Shown here: in pieces, positions 44,722-51,019 of the stretch | How the letters are laid out: the number at the start of each line of letters is the position of its first letter | Position numbering within the stretch: position 1 is the stretch's first letter | Assembly (NCBI RefSeq): GCF_000270245.1 | Contig: NC_015635.1 | Coordinates: 1,054,001 to 1,118,000 of the forward strand | Origin: Microlunatus phosphovorus NM-1 | GTDB lineage: Bacteria; Actinomycetota; Actinomycetes; Propionibacteriales; Propionibacteriaceae | Direction: 5' to 3' | Length of the DNA: 64,000 bases | Made by a program: the position numbers and the translations under genes | The notes under the pieces: model-generated | Databases searched by the model: none | Told to the model about the DNA's origin: nothing | What the model saw: the letters and a program-made list of their open reading frames with translations, nothing else

Positions 44722-46281
44722 ATGTCCTTGGCTGCCACTAGCACTGGCTCCGATGATCGGCCTCGCTCGGCAGCAGCCGGCATCGACGCGCTGCGGCCGT
44801 TCGACGGTCGCGCCACTGCGGCGGCCGCGGCGACGAAGCGTGTGCTGCTGGGACGTCTGCACACCGAGGATGCCGCCTCCGCGGTCGCCCGGCGGCTGCG
44901 GACAGCGATCGGTCTGGGGGTCTTGGCGAACGGGGAGAAACTGCCGCGCGAGATCGATCTCGCCAGGCAGCTGGGAGTCACGGCGTTCTCGCTGCGCGAA
45001 GCGTTGGGCACCCTGCGGGCCGAGGGGCTGATCGTCACCCGGGTGGGCAAGAACGGCGGCAGCTATGTCGCCCACACGCCGGTCGGCGATGCGGTGGTCG
45101 GCGAGGAGCTGCTGCGTTGGTCGGCGACCGAGCTGCGCGATCTCGGCGACTGGCGGGCAGCACTGACCACGTACGCCGCCTGGCTGGCGGCACGGCGAGA
45201 TCCGGTGGTGACTGCGGACCGGCTGCTGGCCTGCGCAGCGGAGTTGGCGGCGGCCACCGGCGCGGCCGAAGGACGACGGGCGATGGGTCGATTCCATGTC
45301 GAGCTCTCCGCTGGTGCCCAGTCCATGCGACTTACCCGTGCCGAGCTGGTTGCCCACGAGGAGTTCGACTGGCTGGTTCAGGTGCTGCTGCGTGGGCCGG
45401 TGCACCGCCGGGTCATCGCGGGCAAGATGCGGATGGTCGCTGACGCGGTGCGCTCCGGCGATCCCGCCCAGTCATGGGCGGCTGGGCAGATGATGGTGTC
45501 CTGCGTCGTGACCGAGCTGCTGCGTACCCGACTGCAGCTGATCGCGCTGCAGTACGCCAAGACGCGCGACGACGACCTGTTGGGGGACGGCGATCCGGCC
45601 GCCGAGATCCGGACGGTCTTCGAACGAGTGGTCGGCCAGCTGGACGAGATGGGTCGCGATGTCGCTGCTGCCTTCGATCAGCCCCTGGGCAGGCAGCCGT
45701 TGAGTGCTCAGTTGCTCGGCGCCGAGGTGGCTCGCAGCGTCCTGCCACGGATGAGCCAGCTGGACGACCTCGTGTACGGACTCGGGTTCATGGCTGAGGT
45801 CGGTGTGGTGCCCGACGCACAGTATTGGCTGGAGTGGTGGCAGCGTGCCGCGGATGGCACCTTCGATCGCGACTTCCGTCATGAGCTGGACCCCAGCCGC
45901 GACGACTTCTACGAGTATGGATCCAAGGGTTACATGGCCCGGCCACGCGAGACCGGGGAGCCGACCGCCATGGGTCCCTACATCGATCACGGTGGTGTCG
46001 ACGACTATCTGGTCACGGTCTCGATGCCGGTGCAGCACGACGGCTCCTTCGTCGGCATCATGGCCGCCGATATTCGGGTGGCCGACCTGGAGCGAGTGCT
46101 CTCGCCTTGGCTGGCGCGGGCGAACGGCATCGGTGTCGTGTTGAATGCCGAGCGGAGGGTTCTGGTCTCGAACTCCGTGCGCTTCGAGGTGGGCGACGTC
46201 GTTCCGCCCGAGGCCGACCCGGGGCTGACCGAGGTGGGTTGCTTCGGCTGGTTGATCGGGCGGACGGCAGACGCCCCCTGA
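44722..46281 (+). CDS. One-component regulator: GntR winged helix joined to a soluble Cache-like sensor (paralogue 1)
   Basis: 519 residues. A GntR winged helix occupies residues 50-116 (EDAASAVARRLRTAIGLGVL, then ARQLGVTAFSLREALGTLRA). A helical FCD-like region follows. The C-terminal part, about residues 330-500, looks like a PDC/dCache sensor: YWLEWWQRAADG, HELDPSRDDFYEYG, MGPYIDHGGVDDYLVTVSMP and GIMAADIRVADLERVL. There is no membrane segment, so the sensor is cytoplasmic, unlike most Cache proteins. The aromatic cluster YWLEWW could suit a quaternary amine, which is inference. A TACAAT at 44612-44617 is a possible -10. The ATG at 44722 is chosen; an in-frame start at 44635 would add 29 residues. 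Confidence 0.8.
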   Translation: MSLAATSTGSDDRPRSAAAGIDALRPFDGRATAAAAATKRVLLGRLHTEDAASAVARRLRTAIGLGVLANGEKLPREIDLARQLGVTAFSLREALGTLRAEGLIVTRVGKNGGSYVAHTPVGDAVVGEELLRWSATELRDLGDWRAALTTYAAWLAARRDPVVTADRLLACAAELAAATGAAEGRRAMGRFHVELSAGAQSMRLTRAELVAHEEFDWLVQVLLRGPVHRRVIAGKMRMVADAVRSGDPAQSWAAGQMMVSCVVTELLRTRLQLIALQYAKTRDDDLLGDGDPAAEIRTVFERVVGQLDEMGRDVAAAFDQPLGRQPLSAQLLGAEVARSVLPRMSQLDDLVYGLGFMAEVGVVPDAQYWLEWWQRAADGTFDRDFRHELDPSRDDFYEYGSKGYMARPRETGEPTAMGPYIDHGGVDDYLVTVSMPVQHDGSFVGIMAADIRVADLERVLSPWLARANGIGVVLNAERRVLVSNSVRFEVGDVVPPEADPGLTEVGCFGWLIGRTADAP

Positions 46282-46610
46282 GCTACCGGCGGTGCAACGC
46301 TCAAAAGGTCTGTAACTAAATCTTAGTGTTCACAACTCTTGACGACCGCACAGCGATCCTCCTACAGTCATCCCGACCAGCAAGAGACCTGTAAGGCCCT
46401 ACCCACGACGGGGAGTCGACCGACCCGACATCGCTTGCGCGCTTGCGGAGTCTGTCGACACCGCGTCGTCAGCTACGCCAGAACACCGTCCAACCGCTCG
46501 GCACGCTCGTGCCCCAGACCTGGAGGTCACTAGATGCTCACCCGCCAATCCCCCCGCGCCGTTGGCCGGGGGAGACCGCTGCCCAGGACTGTTTCCCGGA
46601 GGTGTGACTG
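46282..46610 (+). promoter_or_regulatory. 329 bp leader region upstream of the MFS gene
   Basis: Holds the AAATCTT box and promoter (46318-46368), then about 165 bp without recognised features, then a leader-peptide ORF from 46534. CCCCC at about 46551 and GGGGG at about 46568 could pair inside the leader ORF. Confidence 0.5.
46318..46368 (+). promoter_or_regulatory. Promoter of the MFS gene with upstream box
   Basis: AAATCTT at 46318-46324, 11 bases, CTC, TTGACG at 46339-46344, an 18 bp spacer and TACAGT at 46363-46368. It shares the box, the 11-base gap, CTCTTGACG and the 18 bp spacer with 40060-40110. Confidence 0.65.
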
Positions 46611-46611
46611 A
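46534..46611 (+). CDS. Arg-rich leader peptide coupled to the MFS gene
   Basis: A 25-residue ORF starting MLTRQSPRAVGRG with GGAGG 7 bp upstream at 46522-46526. Its TGA (46609-46611) overlaps the ATG of the MFS gene (TGATG). It has 7 Arg residues and a Cys as its second-last residue. The ribosome binding site of the MFS gene (GGAGG at 46598-46602) lies inside it, so translation of the leader should control access to that site. No homologue is known to me. Confidence 0.55.
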   Translation: MLTRQSPRAVGRGRPLPRTVSRRCD

Positions 46612-47948
46612 TGACTGTGACCGAAAGCGCGGCCGCGCCGCGGGAGGTTTCCTCGCCGCAGTTCAAGAAGCGGTTCATGACCCGCCTGATCATCGTCCTG
46701 ATCGGCGGCATGCTCCTGGACGGCTACATCCTCGGTATCGTCGGCCCGGTCAACGAGACGATGTCCGCGGATCTGGCGATCACCCCGGCGGTCGAGGGTT
46801 TGATCGCCGCAGCGGCCCTGATCGGTATCGGTGTCGGCTCCCCGATCGGTGGCTGGGCCGGTGACAAATTCGGTCGCAAACCATTGTTCATGATCGACAT
46901 CTCGCTGTTCGTCGTCGCGTCGGCCTTGCAGCTTGTCGTCCATTCGCCCGAGATGCTGATCATCGTCCGACTGCTGATGGGCATCGCCATCGGGATGGAG
47001 TATTCGGTCGGCTGGCCGATGCTGTCCGAGTTCGCCCCGGCCAACATCCGTGGCTTGTTGCTGGGCGCGACCAACATCGCCTGGTACGGCGGCTTCATGC
47101 TCGCCTTCATGGTCGGCACCCTCCTGATCAGCAGCACGCACCTGAGCTGGAACTTCATTCTGTTCACCAGCACCTTCATCGCGATAGCGCTGCTCATCGG
47201 CCGACTCGGCATGCCGGAATCACCACGCTGGCTGTGGAACCAGGGCCGCAAGGAGGAGGCCCGGGCGATCGTGGACAAGTACATGGACCCGACCGAGTTC
47301 GCCGACATGGAGCACACCGAGGCCGTCAAGGGCAAGTTCTCCCAGTTGTTTGCGACCCCGGCGGCCCGCAAGGCGACCTTGTTCGTCTGCGGCTTCTGGT
47401 TCGCCAACGTGGCCCCGTACTTCGCGATCGCAACCTTCGCCGTCACGGTGATGAAGCAGTACGGCATGGACGGCGGCATCTGGAGCACCCTGGTGTCGGT
47501 CTTCTCCTTGCTCGGCGTCATCGTCTGCACCGTTCTGGTGGACAGGCTCGGTCGCCGCACCCTGGCCATCCCGTCGTCTTGGGCGGTCTTCGTGATGCTC
47601 GCCATCCTCGGCTTCTGGACCGGCGCACCGGGCATCATCGTGGTGATCCTGCTCTACATCTACTCCTTCATGAACGGCTTGGGCGGCGCCTTGTCCGGCA
47701 TCTTCCCCGGCGAGGTGTTCCCGACCTCGATCCGCGGCGTTGGTACGGGCTTCGCGGCGGCGATCTCCCGGGTTGGTGCTGCACTGGGCACCTTCCTGCT
47801 GCCGATCTCGATGGTGGGTCTCGGTGCTGGCGTCACGATGCTGATCGCGGCCGGCGTCGCTCTCGCCGGTGCCGTGATCACCCAGCTCCTGGCACCGGAG
47901 ACCAAGGGCATGAGCCTGGCCGAGGCGGCGAAGAACTTCTCGCACTGA
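46611..47948 (+). CDS. MFS transporter, sugar/metabolite porter type
   Basis: 445 residues with 12 predicted membrane segments. The signature loop between helices 2 and 3 is GGWAGDKFGRKPLF, repeated in the second half as VDRLGRRTLAIP, and the mid-protein motif PESPRWLWNQGRKEEA is typical of the sugar-porter/metabolite:H+ symporter group. It probably imports a small organic compound with protons. Context suggests a compound related to the betaine pathway, which is inference. Its promoter shares a box with the ABC importer. It is flanked by two paralogous GntR-Cache regulators. Confidence 0.9.
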   Translation: MTVTESAAAPREVSSPQFKKRFMTRLIIVLIGGMLLDGYILGIVGPVNETMSADLAITPAVEGLIAAAALIGIGVGSPIGGWAGDKFGRKPLFMIDISLFVVASALQLVVHSPEMLIIVRLLMGIAIGMEYSVGWPMLSEFAPANIRGLLLGATNIAWYGGFMLAFMVGTLLISSTHLSWNFILFTSTFIAIALLIGRLGMPESPRWLWNQGRKEEARAIVDKYMDPTEFADMEHTEAVKGKFSQLFATPAARKATLFVCGFWFANVAPYFAIATFAVTVMKQYGMDGGIWSTLVSVFSLLGVIVCTVLVDRLGRRTLAIPSSWAVFVMLAILGFWTGAPGIIVVILLYIYSFMNGLGGALSGIFPGEVFPTSIRGVGTGFAAAISRVGAALGTFLLPISMVGLGAGVTMLIAAGVALAGAVITQLLAPETKGMSLAEAAKNFSH

Positions 47949-48002
47949 TTCAGCCAGATTCCCAAAGCCCGAAGTGCAAGTTCGTCCTCGGCTCGCGAAG
48001 CT

Positions 48003-48041
48003 CGAGCAGAACCTGGGGCACGCCGCCCCAGGTTCTGCTCG
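48003..48041. terminator. Strong stem-loop after the MFS gene
   Basis: Perfect 17 bp stem (48003-48019 with 48025-48041) and a 5-base loop. There is no T-tract, so it may be a partial terminator or RNA-stability element between the MFS and stress-protein genes. Confidence 0.6.
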
Positions 48042-48096
48042 GACCGCTGGCTAGCCTCGATCTGCATTCCGTCAACACATTCGAAAGGCTCTATCC

Positions 48097-48486
48097 ATGA
48101 CGATCGCCGTCGCACACAGCGACTCCGCCCGCGGCAAGGCCGCGCTGCGCGCCGGTGCGGAGGAAGCTCTGCGCCGCAACCAATCACTTGCCGTGCTCCA
48201 GATCGTTCCCGGTGTCGATGAACCGACCAAGGTGGACGAGAAGCTGAAGGCCGAGGTCGCGGCCCAGCTCACCGACTTTCCCGACCTGCAGTGGGAGGTG
48301 TTGAACGCGCCCGAGGGCTTCGACACCGCAGAGGCCATTCTCGAACTGGCCGAGGACGCCGGTGCCGAACTGCTGGTGATCGGTTCGCGCAAGCGTCGCC
48401 CGGTCGGCAAGCTGATTCTCGGCTCCGTCGTGCAGCGTGTCCTCCTCGAGTCGCACATCCCGATCCTCGTGGTGAAGGCCAGCTGA
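48097..48486 (+). CDS. Universal stress protein (UspA family)
   Basis: A 129-residue single-domain Usp. It starts TIAVAHSDSARGKAALRAG and has the ATP-binding pattern GxxxxR-x9-GS-type at VIGSRKRRPVGKLILGSVVQ, then LLESHIPILVVKAS. The residues fit the ATP-binding branch. It follows the MFS gene by 148 bp and may be co-transcribed past the hairpin at 48003. It ends before a bidirectional terminator. Confidence 0.9.
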   Translation: MTIAVAHSDSARGKAALRAGAEEALRRNQSLAVLQIVPGVDEPTKVDEKLKAEVAAQLTDFPDLQWEVLNAPEGFDTAEAILELAEDAGAELLVIGSRKRRPVGKLILGSVVQRVLLESHIPILVVKAS

Positions 48487-48529
48487 CCGATCCAGCTTGG
48501 CGTGCCGGTTCAGCCGGCGTACGACAAGG

Positions 48530-48563
48530 ACACCTGCCCACGGAGATCGTGGGCAGGTGTTTC
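48530..48563. terminator. Bidirectional rho-independent terminator
   Basis: Perfect 13 bp stem ACACCTGCCCACG / CGTGGGCAGGTGT (48530-48542, 48548-48560), a 5-base loop, followed by TTT on the plus strand. It serves the stress-protein gene and the convergent GntR-Cache gene. Confidence 0.8.
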
Positions 48564-50109
48564 AGTTGTGGGGCATATCGCCGGCTGCTCGTCCGAGCCG
48601 CCAGCCGAAGCAACCGAGATCGGTGAAGACCAGGCCGGCATCCGGCGGGATGAGGTCCCCGACGTTGAACTGAGCCGAGTTCGACAACAGGACTCGTGAG
48701 TCGGCGTTCAGCACGACCGAGTCGCGCTCGGCCTGGGCCAGCCAAGGAGACAACGACCGTTCCAGGGTGGCGATGCGCAGATCCGCGGCCATGATGCCGA
48801 CGAAGTTGCCCTCGCCTCCTTCACCGACCCGCGTGACCGGCACCGACACCGTGATGATCGTCTCTCCGACGCCGCCGTGGTCGACGTAAGGACCCACAAC
48901 GCTGGGCTTGCCCATCAGCCGGGGTTGCGTCAGGTAGTCCTTGATGCCGTAGTCGTAGAAGTCATCGCGGGACGAGTCCAGCTGATGGGTGTAGTCGCGA
49001 TCGAAGGCGCCATCAGCTGCCCGCTGCCACCATTCCAGCCAATACGGAGCCTCCGGCAGCATGCCGACCTCGGCCATGAAGCCGAGCCCGTACACGACCT
49101 CCGGCAGATCGGCGAGCTGGGGCAGCACGCGGCGCGCAACCTCGGCGTTGAGCGCCTGGGCGGTGGGCTGACGCTCGAAGAAGGCGCCCAGCTCCGCGGC
49201 TATCGCCTGCAGTGTATGGACGGTCCGGTCGAGGATGGACCGGAGCTCTGCGGCCAGGTCACCGACACGGTCGTGCTCGGTGCCCCCGGACCTGGTGCGG
49301 GTGGCGATCATCTGCAGACGAGTCCGCATCAATTCGGTGACTTGGTAGGACACCAGCTGCTCACCCGCCTGCCACGCCGCGGACTCATTGCCGGCCCCGA
49401 CCGACGTGGCGATGGCCTGCATCCGGGTTGCCACAGCCTGACGGTGAGCCTCGTCGTGCAACAGCACTTGGACCAGCCAGTCGAACTCTTCGTGGGCGGC
49501 CAGCTCGGCGCGAGTGAGCCGCATGGATTGCGCGCCCGCAGACACCTCGACCTGGAACCGCCCCAGCGCGCGGCGTGCCCCTGCCGAGCTGTCGGTGGCG
49601 ACCATCTCCTCGACATAGGTGGTGAGGAGGTCACCGGTGGTCTTGGGCGCTCGCCTGGCAGCGAGCCGCGCAGCGTAGGTGGTCAACGCAGAGCGCCAGT
49701 CACCGAGATCACGCAGCTCCGTTGCCGACAACCGCACCAGTTCCTCGCCGGCCATCGACTCACTACTGGGCGGGCGCTCGACGTAGCTACCGCCGTTCTT
49801 GCCCACCCGAGTCACGATCAGGCCCTCGCTGCGCAGGATGCCCAATCCCTCTCGCAGGGAGAAGGCCGTGACACCCAGCTGCTTGGCCAGGTCGACCTCC
49901 CTCGGCAGCTTCTCGCCGTCACTCAGCACCCCGATCCCGATGGCCGTACGCAACCGTCGGGCGACCGCTGACGCCACGTCCTCGGTCTGCAGGTGGCCGA
50001 ACAGCACACGCTTCGTGGTCGCGCTGCCGGACTGCGGGCTACTCCTTGGCAGCTGGATCACCCCCTGCTCGATGCGGCAGGGGGATATCCCGACTGCCGA
50101 GACTCGCAT
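48562..50109 (-). CDS. One-component regulator: GntR winged helix joined to a soluble Cache-like sensor (paralogue 2)
   Basis: A 515-residue paralogue of the protein at 44722, similar along its whole length: winged helix (EDVASAVARRLRTAIGIGVL, then KQLGVTAFSLREGLGILRS), the middle LRLTRAEL/AAHEEFDWLVQVLL region, and the Cache-like end (YWLEWWQRAADGAFDRDYTH, VVGPYVDHGGVGETIITVSV, GIMAADLRIATLERSL). The YWLEWWQRAADG cluster is conserved in both copies. No membrane segment. The ATG at 50109 lies only a few bases after a TATGAT -10 box, so the mRNA may be leaderless. Confidence 0.82.
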   Translation of the reverse strand: MRVSAVGISPCRIEQGVIQLPRSSPQSGSATTKRVLFGHLQTEDVASAVARRLRTAIGIGVLSDGEKLPREVDLAKQLGVTAFSLREGLGILRSEGLIVTRVGKNGGSYVERPPSSESMAGEELVRLSATELRDLGDWRSALTTYAARLAARRAPKTTGDLLTTYVEEMVATDSSAGARRALGRFQVEVSAGAQSMRLTRAELAAHEEFDWLVQVLLHDEAHRQAVATRMQAIATSVGAGNESAAWQAGEQLVSYQVTELMRTRLQMIATRTRSGGTEHDRVGDLAAELRSILDRTVHTLQAIAAELGAFFERQPTAQALNAEVARRVLPQLADLPEVVYGLGFMAEVGMLPEAPYWLEWWQRAADGAFDRDYTHQLDSSRDDFYDYGIKDYLTQPRLMGKPSVVGPYVDHGGVGETIITVSVPVTRVGEGGEGNFVGIMAADLRIATLERSLSPWLAQAERDSVVLNADSRVLLSNSAQFNVGDLIPPDAGLVFTDLGCFGWRLGRAAGDMPHN

Positions 50110-50114
50110 CCCGG

Positions 50115-50120
50115 ATCATA
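50115..50120 (-). promoter_or_regulatory. -10 box TATGAT for a probable leaderless transcript
   Basis: TATGAT on the minus strand ends 5 bases before the ATG at 50109. The usual distance from -10 to transcription start puts the first base at or next to that ATG. No good -35 seen. Confidence 0.5.
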
Positions 50121-50153
50121 GCCGTTGGGCTCGCTCGGTTTGCCCACGACGAA

Positions 50154-50191
50154 CGAAGGGCTCGGCGGGCGAATGCCCGCCGAGCCCTTCG
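50154..50191. terminator. Strong stem-loop, 17 bp
   Basis: Perfect stem CGAAGGGCTCGGCGGGC with its complement (50154-50170, 50175-50191) around GAAT. It lies downstream of the LQR-motif operon and upstream of the GntR-Cache gene, insulating the two. Confidence 0.75.
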
Positions 50192-50256
50192 TCTCGAGTC
50201 CTTCCGGCTACAGCCGATCCGTTCACGAATGGATTCAAGGTCGGAGACATCTGGGC

Positions 50257-50289
50257 CTGAGCAACCTCCATTCCTGGTGGGTTGCTCAG
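50257..50289 (-). terminator. Stem-loop at the end of the LQR-motif operon
   Basis: CTGAGCAACC (50257-50266) pairs with GGTTGCTCAG (50280-50289). The stop codon of the small LQR-motif gene lies inside the stem. Confidence 0.55.
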
Positions 50290-50492
50290 CTGCCCGCCTC
50301 CTCCTCCGGATCCAGAGTGTGACGTTGAACGGCGAGCAGGTTGGCCACGGCAGCGTTGCCGGCGTCGCGTTGTAGCTGCAGGAGAGGGTTGGCGAGGATC
50401 TCGCTGCCTGCTTTGGACGGCTGGTCTGACTCGGTGTCTCGACGCTCAGCCCTCGCGGGCCGCCGCTGGTGCTCGGATTCCATGCTTTCCAT
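50286..50492 (-). CDS. Small LQRxxGNxAV-motif protein (injection-system-associated motif)
   Basis: 68 residues, highly charged at both ends. Residues 40-53 are LQRDAGNAAVANLL, followed by AVQR. This motif is known from N-terminal regions of many bacterial proteins found with extracellular contractile injection systems, often beside DUF4157. Apart from the motif there is no recognisable domain, so the protein might act as a tag, adaptor or regulator. The ATG at 50492 follows GAGG; an ATG at 50483 is possible. It is the last gene of a three-gene operon, with a gap of 5 bp. Confidence 0.75.
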   Translation of the reverse strand: MESMESEHQRRPARAERRDTESDQPSKAGSEILANPLLQLQRDAGNAAVANLLAVQRHTLDPEEEAGS

Positions 50493-50497
50493 AGGTT

Positions 50498-51019
50498 TCA
50501 CCTCGATCGAGTGGGGGTGGTGAACGCTCCGGTCCGCTCCGCGTACGCCTCCTGCGTCATTGGCGGATACAGCCAAACAGCCTGATATCCGAGACCGGCG
50601 CCGTCGAAGACGGTGAGGCCGCGGCTGAGGTAGCAACGCTGCTCGCTGCCTGGGAACACGCCGCTGCCATGCGGATGGACGACGGTGGGGTCGCCGAGCT
50701 TGTCGATCACCTCGGGCCACGACGGCACCGCCGGTGGTTGGGAGAGCTGTACGAGCTCGAGCCGACCGTCGAGTTGCCAATGCCAGCGGACCGGGTACGG
50801 CTGGGTTGGGATGGACGTGACGGCGCCAAGCAGGTCGCGGCCCATGAGCCGTGCGGGGCCCGGGGTGAGCGCAACGCCGAGCGCTTCGCCCACGACGTCA
50901 GGGCTCAGCCCCGGCGACCACCGCCAGCGGTCGTACTGTCCGGCGAGGGCTGCGAGGAGCAGTGGCACACCGTCCGGCTGCGCTGTAGGTGGCGGTTCTG
51001 TGCCGGTGGTTGGCGTCAT
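50498..51019 (-). CDS. Hypothetical protein in the LQR-motif operon
   Basis: 173 residues, Pro- and Trp-rich, without signal peptide or membrane segment. It reads like a small soluble alpha/beta protein (YPVRWHWQLDGRLELVQL; VPSWPEVIDKLGDPTVVHP). I do not recognise a family. The ATG at 51019 overlaps the stop of the metallopeptidase-like gene by 4 bp (ATGA), so the two are translationally coupled. A chaperone, loading factor or immunity partner for the large protein is conceivable but unsupported by motif. Confidence 0.7.
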   Translation of the reverse strand: MTPTTGTEPPPTAQPDGVPLLLAALAGQYDRWRWSPGLSPDVVGEALGVALTPGPARLMGRDLLGAVTSIPTQPYPVRWHWQLDGRLELVQLSQPPAVPSWPEVIDKLGDPTVVHPHGSGVFPGSEQRCYLSRGLTVFDGAGLGYQAVWLYPPMTQEAYAERTGAFTTPTRSR

